A stretch of DNA of 64,000 nt from Spongilla lacustris (lineage: Eukaryota; Porifera; Demospongiae; Spongillida; Spongillidae): NCBI GenBank assembly GCA_949361645.1, contig OX442434.1, positions 4,404,788-4,468,787 of the forward strand, in the 5' to 3' direction. Position 1 is the first letter of the stretch. Every line of letters starts with the position of its first letter. The translations under genes were made by a program, and so were the position numbers. Under the pieces are notes generated by a model. It was not told the DNA's origin, did no database searches, and saw only the letters and a list, made by a program, of their open reading frames with translations. Of this stretch, positions 10,594 to 38,161 are shown piece by piece.

Positions 10594-10749
10594 CATAACT
10601 GTAAACATTGTGTTGCTAGGCAATAAACATGGGAATTACAACGGCTGGATTTTATCATACAATCGTCAACATTGTACTAGTATGTACAGGTTGCAAAGTA
10701 CATGTACACCTATATACTAGTAGTCACTTATTAAAAAAATAGAATGAAA

Positions 10750-11032
10750 CAAGATATAAAAACATTCTCTTTGAGAAAGTTAGTGGTATATAGGATTTGA
10801 AGGCATTAGTGGTGTAAAAAGGAAGGGAACAAGGGATCAATGATGGTACTTTTTTTTTTAATAGTCCTATATTTAGCACTTTTGTAGTACGTACATTTTA
10901 CGTTGCTAAATATAGGACTATTAAAAAAATATGTACCATCATTGATCCCTTGTTCCCTTCCTTTTTACACCACCAATGCCTTCAAATCCTATATACCACT
11001 AACTTTCTCAAAGAGAATGTTTTTATATCTTG
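10750..11032. mobile_element. Foldback element (near-perfect 128-bp inverted arms)
   Basis: Arms 10750-10877 and 10904-11032 are reverse complements with only a few differences, separated by a 26-bp loop. Shared phrases are AAAACATTCTCTTTGAGAAAG, AAGGAAGGGAACAAGGGATC and CTATATTTAGCA, each with its complement. Transcribed, this would form a long hairpin. It encodes nothing. Weaker relatives appear near 47.1-47.6 kb, where AAATATAGGACT and GTAAAAAGGAAGGGAA recur. Confidence 0.85.
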
Positions 11033-11039
11033 TATATAA

Positions 11040-12930
11040 CAAGTGGTGGGATACACATATAAGGTATGTACCATGGCTCTATCATGCAGTGCAATTGATT
11101 CTAGCTAATAGCACTCTTACGATATTAAACACAGTGTCACTCCCCTTTTCTCCAAATAGCCCGCAGTGGCACCGGAAGCACAAGGGCCATAGGGCACAAG
11201 GGCCATAGGGCACAATTTTATCAGAAGGAGTGGGTGGGGCATTGAAGAGGACAGGTCAGGGGCAAAAGGTACTATGCACTTTCCTAAAAATTTAGGTTAC
11301 GTTATCCCTCCCCCCTTCTGCCTTTTCCAGGGCATCTGTGCAACCACCCTTTTAAAAGTTACTGCTCAATATTGGTGCAAAAACAGGATGCGCGCTATTA
11401 GGAAACTTAATGTAGAGCTTGCGCATATGGAATATTTATGACCAAATGGATAATAAAAACTAATCTCAGCACACATTATACATAAAACAAGAGTGGTTTA
11501 GCTTACTAGAGATACGTTAAATAAGGCACTAGCATTCTTTCTAATTGTATACATGTAGCCGCAAACCCGCAGTGCGCCGCGGCTTAACACCTTTGTACAA
11601 CCAAGGACTTTTAAATGTCCTCGGTAAAACTAGAACTATTACATGCAAAGAAGAGAGGAAAAACACGGAAGACAGCTAGGCACGTGACTCTCGCGAGAAA
11701 AACGATGTTTCGTTTTATTATTAACGGTAAATTATAGGCCTAACATGCACGTATAGTAATACTGCCGGCTTACCATGGCGTCAAAGCAAATGCTTTACGT
11801 CGTAGCATGTGGCCTGCTGTGACGCAACTCCATGATATCCCGCGGGGTCCCTATAGCAAAGGCATAATTTTTTATTTTTTTTAACGGTTTATATAGAAAT
11901 AGGGAAGCAAAAGGCAAACAGAGGCCTGTTCTCCTTACCTGCCAACGCACGGTGTAACCCTCGTGGCAGCTGGGTCGCGGTGGTGCTGGGTGGTAGAGGT
12001 TGAGCCGTTTGTCGACCGAGAAGCTGTACATGATAGTTTCTACTTTACTGCGCATGCGCGTCCCACATTAATTGATCATATCTGCAAACCCTGAACCCGT
12101 CCCTAGATCCCCAATATAGCGGCATGTCTTTTTGTTCGTTGTTCGCTCTGTATAGAATTAAGTACGTAGTCTTTTATAAATGTTCCAATAGCCGATGACA
12201 AGGTGCATTATGAGAGGTCATGAACCGAATACTCTTGTTCCCTTCTCGACCCTCATCCACCGGCCACTCTCTCTCTCTTCTCTCACTTTGTTAATCTTAT
12301 GTTTCCAAGAGTACTACATGTAATTAATTAAGGAGGTCCCCAGACTTAACCTTAATACTGGATCAGCAGTATGCATGAGTTCATTGCGAGGCAAGATGCA
12401 AGGCAAGCCACACGGAAGGGCGGGACACATTTGGTAAGTGAGTGGACGTACGTACAATGCAATACACTCCAAAATCCACCCTTTTCTCATTCTCCATTCA
12501 CTCCAACTGAACAGAAGGATCCGCATAACAATACACAATGTAGAGCCCTTGGCAGAATAGAGCAATACCTGGAAGCTGCGGTGATGAGGTCTCACAGGCC
12601 CTGTAACGTACTGTGGATATCTGCCAGCACCTGTCCCTATACCCTCATTACCCCATACTTGAGACAGGGTGTCACATGACCTGGTATATGCATAGCATAC
12701 TTGTGTACATGTAGGAATGTGGCTGAATAGAATTGAGCTTTGATACCCATGTAGATCTAATGTGATTAAACTTTTGGAGCCATTCTGGTATCAATGGACA
12801 GATACATGTACATGTAGATTACCATTGATAAGGAGGCTACTGGCTCAAACCATGAAACACCTTTGTACCATAAGTGTGCTCAGTTTGTGCATTGAAAGGC
12901 CTTGAATGTTGTTAAAGCATACAGGTAGGC
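11040..12930. other. Long stretch with no recognised gene
   Basis: I found no frame with recognisable motifs or convincing splice structure on either strand. The frames at 11795-12055 and 12314-12679 have no coding character that I can defend. Two copies of AGGGCACAAGGGCCAT sit at 11184-11212. Confidence 0.4.
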
Positions 12931-12934
12931 ACAT

Positions 12935-13596
12935 CTCACACCCATAAACACCTCACACTGCACACCCATACACACCTCACACTGTACACCCATACACACC
13001 TCACACTGCACACCCATACACACCTCACACTGTACGCCCATACACACCTCACACTGCACACCCATACACACCTCACACTGCACACCCATACACACCTCAC
13101 ACTGCACACCCATACACACCTCACACTGCACACCCATACACACCTCACACTGTACGCCCATACACACCTCACACTGCACACCCATACACACCTCACACTG
13201 CACACCCATACACACCTCACACTGCACACACCTCACACTGCACACCCATACACACCTCACACTGCACACCCATACACACCTCACACTGCACACCCATACA
13301 CACCTCACACTGCACACCCATACACACCTCACACTGCACACCCATACACACCTCACACTGCACACCCATACACACCTCACACTGTACGCCCATACACACC
13401 TCACACTGCACACCCATACACACCTCACACTGCACACCCATACACACCTCACACTGCACACCCATACACACCTCACACTGCACACACCTCACACTGCACA
13501 CCCATACACACCTCACACTGCACACCCATACACACCTCACACTGCACACCCATACACACCTCACACTGCACACCCATACACACCTCACACCTCACA
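12935..13596 (+). repeat. 24-bp minisatellite, about 27 copies
   Basis: The unit is CACACCTCACACTGCACACC followed by CATA. Because 24 is divisible by three, stop-free frames on the minus strand give octapeptide repeats such as CSVRCVWV and MGVQCEVC. These are products of the array, not proteins. Two shortened units (about 13225 and 13485) and TACGCC variants mark higher-order duplication. Confidence 0.93.
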
Positions 13597-13599
13597 CAC

Positions 13600-14730
13600 G
13601 TAAAACAGATCCATCCACAGGCAAACATCCTGGAACAGGTGATGGACTTGTCAACATCGGGTAACATGTCTTGTTGGATTGAAGGATTGTCCAGGACTAT
13701 TGAAGCTGAATGTATTGGAGAACAGGATTACTAGAATTTAATAGTAAATCCTCCACATATATATACATGTAAATGTGATTTTAATTATATTAATTCCAAC
13801 TTGACTCCTTTGGTTTCCCTATAAGGATTTGACAGATGCCTGTGCTTTCGATCAATAATAATTATAGTTACCAACCAAGCTGTTGCCATTGTTTTTATAC
13901 TTCAACATTGACCATAAGTGTTATGAAATACAACTGTAAAAACGTAATGTCTTGATTATGCAACCTGAGCCATATATAGAACAGCAGCACTTTAAATTTT
14001 CACAATGAAACAAAGTGTATAATACATGCAATATTGTGTGTATTCTATTATAGTACTGTTGGATAGAATCATGATTTTTGAGGTTCTTAAATCAGGAGTT
14101 GAACCCTCTCACAATCCTTAAGTAATAATAGTATTATATTGCTGCTATAATTATCTTCTTTAATAAAAAAAATCTAAGGTTAAAAATAGTTTAAGCTATG
14201 AGAGTCTGGGCCATAACAGCTCTCGCGATGGACCCGGTCAAGGTGAGATTATATTTCGAAGACATGGCTGCTCTTCAGATGAATCAATGGAAAGCCAGTG
14301 GGAAAATGTGTCCCTAGCCTCATTCCACCAATGCCCATAACACCCACCCGCCCTAGCTTCACTACATTTGGAGTCGTAAGCCCTATGCTTGCGGGCTTAT
14401 GCTGCTTGAGATGTGGAGCCTATACTGTTATGTTAGAATAACGTTAGCAGCATTACGAATGCTGAAGGTTTAAAGTGAAATCGCCGACAAGGCCATTCCA
14501 CTGGGTAGGATTGAAATTTCCACCCAGAAGCCGAATCTGGTGTCAAAATTACACCCCCGGTGCCATCGGAACACTGTTCATTGGGAAAAAAAGGGCACCC
14601 AAACAAAAATTGTCCCGAGTTCCCTTCGCGGATGAGGCGCCTTCGGTGTCACACACAATACCCCTGATGTGGTGCATGCTTGATCCAGTGATGTGACAGA
14701 GAGGGATGACAACAAGCTGGGGGGGAGTGG
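13600..14730. other. AT-rich non-coding stretch
   Basis: No recognisable gene. A short frame at 14475-14696 has no motif. The piece 14480-14690 reads like a decayed repeat but has no partner in the window. Confidence 0.4.
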
Positions 14731-14734
14731 ACCA

Positions 14735-15215
14735 AGCTATGTGAGCCAGTCTACAAAAATTAGGCTGAAAGCCACTTGGGGGTCAATGATGGCAACATTC
14801 TCAAGCTTGGAAAGCAACTTTAAGGCCTCAATACATTTGTAGGCAATTAATTTGGCACAGTGGATATAGTCATCAATAGGAGCACCAAGGATATCCAGGT
14901 TGGAAGGGTGAGAGGTTTTCATTGAGTCCGGGAGCATAGTAGTGTGAGACCCACATTTGGACAGATTGATGAAGATACCTAATGAGGGCCCCATGTCCTG
15001 AATGATGGTTAGTGTCCTGAGCAGTGATGACTTAGTCCCAGCTAAAACCCCATCATCTAGGAACCATGCCTGGTACAATAAGTTAAGGCAGTCATCATGC
15101 CTAATGGATGAAACAAAAGAGGGTGAGACCCATAACATCAGTCACGCTGCCCAGGGAAGAAGTTGAAAGAATGCTTCTCAGGATCAGACAAGTTAAGGTT
15201 TAAGGCATTCCCTAT
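14735..15215 (-). pseudogene. Non-LTR retrotransposon RT fragment, reverse orientation
   Basis: The minus strand encodes YQAWFLDDGVLAG (RT motif C with the catalytic DD), then IIQDMGPSLGIFINLSKC, then LDILGAPIDD and IDPQVAFSL, all collinear with the longer forward copy at 15341-16621. The protein diverges clearly from that copy, so it comes from another family member. It ends after DPQVAFSL where the forward copy continues, so only the RT end survives. Confidence 0.68.
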
Positions 15216-15245
15216 ATCAATCTAGCTTGATGATGGCACTGAACA

Positions 15246-15312
15246 ATGCCACTCAATGCACTTACTGTCACATCACCGCTCAATGTCGAAGTTTTATCTG
15301 AAGTTTATCCCA
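15246..15312 (+). pseudogene. Small relic of the retrotransposon's RLE-like domain
   Basis: The forward peptide ALTVTSPLNVEVLSEV matches the segment FDLSVMSPLNSNVLLEAGL in the C-terminal domain of the neighbouring copy. It sits upstream of that copy's RT, so it is the tail scrap of a different insertion. Confidence 0.45.
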
Positions 15313-15340
15313 TTTTATTTTTATTACTGCATGTGCTGAT

Positions 15341-16835
15341 TTGTCCTACCATGCCTGGTACCTTGATGATGGTGTGTTGGCCGGTCCCAGGCCTGCTGTT
15401 CTTCAAGCTCTCTCCATCATACAAAAGCTAGGTCCTAGTCTTGGTCTCATTGTGAATGTTCCAAAATGTGAAATCTTTAGCACACATGATGTCAGCCCAT
15501 TTCCACCAGAAATGAAAAGATCAACACACCCTAATATCGTCATCTTGGGCATCCCCATTGGTGACAAGGCATTTTGCTCCTCCTTCATTTTGGAGAAACA
15601 TGAAGAGGCCAAAGCTCTCCTGCTCAAACTGGAGGAAGTGAGTGCAGTCGACCCACATGTGGCCTTTTCCCTTCTACGTCAATGTGCAGGATTCTGCAAG
15701 CTGGCCCACCTTGCTCGCAGCACACCACCCTCCCAAGCCATGTCAGCCCTTGAGGCCTTTGATTATGACATGCGGACAGCCTTTACCAGGTGCACAGCAG
15801 TTGACACCTCCAATCAGGCCTGGCAGCATGCAGAGCTCAGCTTAGGCAGGGGTGGCCTGGGCATGCGCTCCCTGAGTCGGCATTACCCAGCAGCATACAT
15901 CGCCTCTCTGAGCTCCTCTGGTGCTGGTCCATTGTCCCAGGAACACCTTATCCATGCAGTAGAGTTGTTTAACTCACTTGTTCCTTCATCTGAAGCGATC
16001 AGCATTGAAAATGTGTTGACATCCCCTATCCATCAGAAGGTGCTTTCCAACAAAATAGACAACCACCTGTTTAATGTACTACTGGAGCAATCTTCTCCTG
16101 CAGATAGAGCACGCCTTCTCTCTGTCTCCTCCCCTCATGCTGCATCTTGGGTGTCAGTAATTCCCTCTGAGGGGCTAGGCCTTCATCTCCAGCCTTCAGA
16201 GTTCCAGGTGGCCATCAAGTGGTGGCTGGGCCTAGACACTTCAGGTGGCTCAATTTGTCTCCTGTGTCCTGGAAAAGTGCTGGATCTCCTTGGCCATCAT
16301 GCACTCACCTGCAAGCGTGGTGGAGATGTTGTAACCCGCCATAATAAACTGCGTGACACCCTCACTGAGACCTGTCGCAGGGCCCACCTGAGTGTTAAGG
16401 TGGAGGCAGGAAGTAGCCTAACTCATGACCATAGCCACACTCGCCCTGCAGACATCCTAGTACCCAACTGGTCTTTGGGTAAGCCGGCAGCCTTTGACTT
16501 GTCTGTGATGTCACCGCTTAACTCCAATGTTTTACTTGAAGCGGGACTAGCAGCAGGTCAGGCTGCCAGAGCTACTGAGCTGAGAAAGCATGAAGAAACG
16601 ATGCCAAATGCAAGGAGCTAGGGTGGGTTTGTGTCCGCATGGTGGTTGAGGCATATGGTGCTTGGGGGATAGAAGCAATGGAGTCTTTGGCACTTCTGGC
16701 CTCTCGCCTTGCGACCAGCTCCAACAGGACTAAGGCTGTGGTCCTAGCTGAGCTATATAGCAGGCTGAACCTCTGCTTAGTTAGAGCCAACGCTGTAGCC
16801 ATCCTCTCCAGATGCTTTGTACCAGACCAGTAGTA
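15341..16835 (+). pseudogene. Non-LTR retrotransposon, RT end plus Zn-finger/RLE-like C-terminus
   Basis: A 5'-truncated copy, open for 426 codons. It begins inside the RT palm (WYLDDGVLAGPRPAVLQAL, catalytic DD) and continues through LGIPIGDKAFCSSFILEKH and GRGGLGMRSLSRHYPAAYI. Next comes a C-x2-C...H...C knuckle (CLLCPGKVLDLLGHHALTC), then RHNKLRDTL, and a restriction-like endonuclease-type block RPADILVPNW plus FDLSVMSPLN. A one-base frameshift near 16605 moves the rest to another frame, which runs WVCVRMVVEAYGAWG to VRANAVAILSRC and stops at 16833. Such RLE elements nick DNA and prime reverse transcription there. Clade not determined. RT motifs A and B are missing, so this copy is inactive. 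Confidence 0.75.
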
Positions 16836-16839
16836 ATTA

Positions 16840-17930
16840 TAAGTAGTAATAATAGGGTGTATTTATGTATTGTGAATATCTATTAACATTATTTTACATG
16901 GTATATGTTTGCATATCAGTCAAGTAATGTATATGTATATGATTTGCCGGCTCTACAACAAAAAAAAATAATTTTTACACAAAAATAGAAAGATGTGCAC
17001 ACAAAGAATGCAGAAATGCATTAAGCAGATACTGACGGAATCTTGGCTTCTGCAACAGCTAGATCTATTGCACTGAATCTGAATGCTTGCTCGCCCCTGG
17101 GATGATCGTGCACCTCTTACGCACATGATGGAAGAGCGCAGGAAAGAGAAGCTAAGACAGCATCTTATTGTCGCAATAGCTGTGGCATACTGTTGCTCTT
17201 GCTTGGTCTCTTGTATGTTACGGAAGCACATTTAATTTCCCCATTCCTCCTGATGTGTGCTCTGTTACTTTGTTACGTGTTTACAGGTGTTCCCCAACTG
17301 TCCACCCTCCTATGACCCTGTTTTAACTCCTCCTGTGTGTGGATCACCAGATTTTACATGTCTCTGGCTCAAAGCATTGACAATAGGAGGTCATGACTAG
17401 CGCCTACAGGTGCAAGCAGAAAACCAGGGGCGGATTCTGGCCTGGTCTTTGCCTCCGACCCCCCCCCCCCCCCCCCCCCCCCTTCACAACTATGTCCAAA
17501 ATGCAAAACTTAATTAGCAGCTGGGGGTATTGCGCTCCCCCCCCCCCCCCCCCCCCCCCCCAGACCCTTTAGCTGGTATGGGAGGGACCCATAATGCTTG
17601 AGAACTGTGTGTTAACCACTTAGGTCTGCATCTACATGTATAGTTCTGAAATTATATACCTGACAAATGTACAACCAGGTATATGTATGTGTGTGCATCT
17701 GTGTGACCTTGCAGATAAAGACTGCAGGGGCTGATACCCTCACTGAAGTACTGCAGCTCTACAACAGCCAATGGTACACATGACTTTTGGACTTCACATT
17801 CCCTAACCTCCCTCCTCCCCATCTAAGGACCCTTTAAGAAATCTTAGTCATTACTGATCAACTGTTCTACTACCAACAATGAAATGAAAGACAAACCAAG
17901 CCTTCTTTGAGGTTAAGTGTTGAGAGGAAA
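16840..17930. other. No gene recognised; two long poly(C) tracts
   Basis: C runs of more than 20 bases lie at 17459-17482 and 17538-17560. A short frame around 17126-17235 would encode a basic stretch plus a hydrophobic one but matches nothing I know. Confidence 0.45.
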
Positions 17931-18345
17931 GTGAGAAGGTGAGGGTACTGAAAGGAAGGTGAGGGTAATGAAAGGAAGGTGAGGGTAATGAAAGGAAGGT
18001 GAGGGTAATGAAAGGAAGGTGAGGATAATGAAAGGAAGGTGAGGGTAATGAAAGGAAGGTGAGGGTAATGAAAGGAAGGTGAGGGTAATGAAAGGAAGGT
18101 GAGGGTAATGAAAGGAAGGTGAGGGTAATGAAAGGAAGGTGAGGGTAATGAAAGGAAGGTGAGGGTAATGAAAGGAAGGTGAGGGTAATGAAAGGAAGGT
18201 GAGGGTAATGAAAGGAAGGTGAGGGTAATGAAAGGAAGGTGAGGGTAATGAAAGGAAGGTGAGGGTAATGAAAAGAAGGTGAGGGTAATAAAAGGAAGGT
18301 GAGGGTAATGAAAGGAAGGTGAGGGTAATGAAAGGAAGGTGAGGT
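17930..18345 (+). repeat. 20-bp minisatellite, about 20 copies
   Basis: The unit is GAGGGTAATGAAAGGAAGGT, almost invariant. It lies upstream of the sulfotransferase gene. The stop-free minus frame (YPHLPFITLTFLSL repeats) is an artefact of the array. Confidence 0.95.
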
Positions 18346-18589
18346 GCATGATGGTTAGGATTACAAGTGTTTCCCCTTTTTTAAATCACACCCACTCACA
18401 AGAACCCATTTTCAAATTCTACTTGTCTTAGATTGTTTGATGTTTGCAGCCAATCTTGCCATTAAGGTCAGTTCATTATTTGTACGTCATAGCAAAGTCA
18501 AGGAACAAGCACATAGACTGATTCAATTACCAGATCAAGGAAGGTTAATACATACATATGCATCCAGTTTTATTGCCCAATCACGTTAC

Positions 18590-18590
<1 letters not shown>

Positions 18591-18654
<64 letters not shown>
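18591..18654 (+). repeat. (ACA)n trinucleotide microsatellite
   Basis: About 21 uninterrupted ACA/CAA units, about 110 bp upstream of the sulfotransferase start codon. Confidence 0.97.
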
Positions 18655-18658
<4 letters not shown>

Positions 18659-18764
18659 ATCATGTGCACCGGTATATGTAGCCTAGGCGATGATAAAGTG
18701 CTGTTGAAATGTAAACAGAGGGCGGGTACCAACTTCACATTTGTGAATGGATTTATGATTGTTT

Positions 18765-20020
18765 ATGGTTATTATGGTTGGAAAATCCGACCGAAAACAA
18801 AAGGCAGCTGTGTTATTCGTATTTACTCTCTGCTTGGCTTTGGTATATGCATTCAGTTACTACCAGCCACGATTGCTTCGCGGGTGGCCATCACACTTGG
18901 AAATGGTAAAATTTAATCGTGCCGACTGTTCAGCGCCTTAGTTGCGTACTACCGCTTCTCTCACCTGCAGCTACAGAGTACTGCCGCCATCAACGTATCG
19001 CAGCACTACACGTGCTCGGACCTTGGAGGTATCGCCAAGTTTAAGACCAGAACGTTCGGTACGCTATACAACACCCTAACAAATCTACTGCCTAGGCCAG
19101 ATGGATTTATAGAATCTTTCAGAAACCAATGCTGGTATAAAAGAGCATTAACGCCAGAAGAAATTCCAATTCTTTCTTGCGTGCCTAAAGTATTTCTCGC
19201 AGGCTTTCCCAAATGCGGAAGTACTCAGTTGTACCAGATGATACTAAAGAGTGATGAGGTGGTGGGGGGCTCTAATAAGGAGTTGCATTGGTGGACCAGA
19301 AATATTAGCAATGATACAACACAGCTGTATCTCAGTTATTTCTCACTAGCAACTGATTTCATCAAATCACATCCCAAAGCTCTGGCTTTGGATGGTAGTC
19401 AGTCCACCATATGGGAAACTGGATACACACAGAACACGTGTGACATTCCTCGGCTGATGTCATCTTTTCTTCCAAATGCAAAATACATTTTGATCATGAG
19501 AGAACCCGTTTCCAGATTGTACTCTGATTTCCTGTACTTTTGTCAGAAGAGAGGAAACTTCAGTACTGCTAAGCATGACTTCCATCGGTACACTGTGGCA
19601 GAGATAGCTAGGTTTAACGACTGTATCAGTCACCATCCTCTCAGTATCTGTGTGCGAAACTCCACCCATGACTTTGTCGTCAAGGAGACATGTAGAGGTG
19701 TGAGGCTTGGTATAGGTATATATTATGATCACATCAGAAGGTGGCTTGACTATGTCCCAAGACAGCAGTTTTTGTTCCTGCGAACAGAGGATATGGCTAA
19801 AGACCCTTACAGCACTGTACGGCATGTGTGGAGGTTCTTGTCAGTTGAATACAAATCTAAGAAAGACCTAATGTCTGTGCTGTACAGTCAGAGGAACAGA
19901 AACCCTCACGAAGACATGCTACCCGAAACTAAAAAGATACTAACTTCTTTTTATGACATATATAATCACATGCTAGCCATTATTCTCAACGACACGAGGT
20001 ACACATGGAACGATAGTTGA
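18765..20020 (+). CDS. CHST15-like carbohydrate sulfotransferase, two exons
   Basis: Type II Golgi enzyme that would move sulfate from PAPS to a sugar of a glycan. Exons 18765-18905 and 18971-20020 join in phase 0 across a 65-bp intron (ATG|GTAAAA ... CACCTGCAG|CTACAG), giving about 396 residues. The N-terminus is a short basic tail and one hydrophobic signal anchor (AAVLFVFTLCLALVYAF). The catalytic domain begins at VPKVFLAGFPKCGSTQLYQM, the 5'-phosphosulfate loop with its Lys. IMREPVSRLYSDFLYF is the 3'-phosphate-binding site and FLRTEDMAKDPYSTV the later conserved block. Spaced cysteines and N-x-S/T sites fit a lumenal glycoprotein. The layout resembles CHST15 (GalNAc4S-6ST) more than heparan enzymes. 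The ATG at 18774 has a slightly better context and is an alternative start. It converges with POLD3. Confidence 0.85.
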
Positions 20021-20342
20021 TGCCATGCATCCATTATATTGCTCTCATCTCCTCGGCCCCAGACACCATTGTTGCCATATCTCCATCCCTCCTATTGGTC
20101 TACCGGCTAGCAGTTCTCTAGAAATAAGGCGTGTTGTAGTGTGTGTAGGATGTCATGCTGTACTTGAGTACTATCAAATATCAGTTCAGCTGATGTACAT
20201 ATTTTGGTCTAGTTCAGAATACATTTGTACTGGCTACAACCAAAAAAAAAAGACAGTAATAATATTAATAATGTATCAATTCCTCTGTAGAAAAGAGACA
20301 ACATGAGATACATGTATGAGGAAGGCAGCAGAACACAGAGGG

Positions 20343-37079
<16,737 letters not shown>

Positions 37080-37204
37080 ACTAGCAGTATCGAAAAATTA
37101 TACAAGAAGACTGTAGTATAGACTGGCGGTTAAATACAATCGTTCGACGTAAAGGAGTTAATGTATGTATTACGTACTCGGATAAACATAACAATTATTT
37201 TTAA
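37080..37204. promoter_or_regulatory. Divergent 125-bp promoter between POLD3 and PPP6C
   Basis: The start codons of POLD3 (37079, minus) and PPP6C (37205, plus) lie 125 bp apart, so both 5' UTRs and the core promoter must fit here or run into the genes. The stretch is AT-rich with several ACGTA/GTACG motifs and no TATA box at a clean distance for either gene. Shared regulation is inference. Confidence 0.6.
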
Positions 37205-38106
37205 ATGGCGCTCGACGGTGTCATCGACCAATGGATAGATACTGCCAAGAAGTGCCAGTATCTTCCGGAGAATGATTTGAAGGTACGAGGCACGATAGAT
37301 AGCGTTTGAACCAAACTAAACGTCGTGTTGCCGTTCGCCCATCAGAAACTATGTGAATACGTCTGTGATCTTCTCTTGGAGGAGTCTAACGTTCAACCTG
37401 TGTCATCGCCGGTCACAGTTTGTGGAGATATACACGGACAGGTGAGGATTACTTGTACGTGAAAGATTTGCCGAGTAAGATCATATCTCGGTGATCGAAT
37501 TCATGATTGGGAAGTAGCTGTCAATAGCAGATTGATCAGGTTCTCTCCGCCTCCATCGACTCATTTATCGTTTCTAGCCAACCTCTCATTTCACTTGCAT
37601 CCTCCTCCCAAGTTTTCATTCTTAACCTTCCTCTCCTATTCACATATTACCGATCGTGGGTTGCATGTCCCCGATGCATTCGGTATTGGCTTTTGGTGGG
37701 TGCGTTGTGGTTGCTAACGAGGTTCAAATGCTGATTCCAGAGATGAACACTGCCACCGATTCCACTGCCTGTTTTCACATAGCTCCTGCTAGGATGTAGC
37801 TCCTTGAGAAAGGAAGCGCTTTTTTACGTAATAGGTGTTTGTGTTGATTCACATACATGTGCATAGCATATCTGTTTGTTGTGTATGGATGAGCACATGT
37901 GCAGGTTTATGTTGTTTGTGTACTATATATGTAATGTATGTGTGAACAGTATGCGGGTACTGTATGTGTGTTTTGTTCGTGTACTGTGTGTGTTTTGTGC
38001 ATGCTGTATGTGTATTGTGTACAATGGCATGCCTTTTGTACATACACATGTAGGTACATGCATATAATGATACCCTTACCAATCATGCTAATCCCAAATC
38101 CACCAT

Positions 38107-38161
<55 letters not shown>

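Noticed and set aside
12880..13667. Cys-rich 201-codon minus-strand frame, at first sight like a secreted repeat protein
   Set aside because: It is the 24-bp minisatellite read in three equivalent frames, without start context, splice signals or unique sequence.
17870..18349. 159-codon hydrophobic minus-strand frame
   Set aside because: Pure translation of the 20-bp minisatellite.
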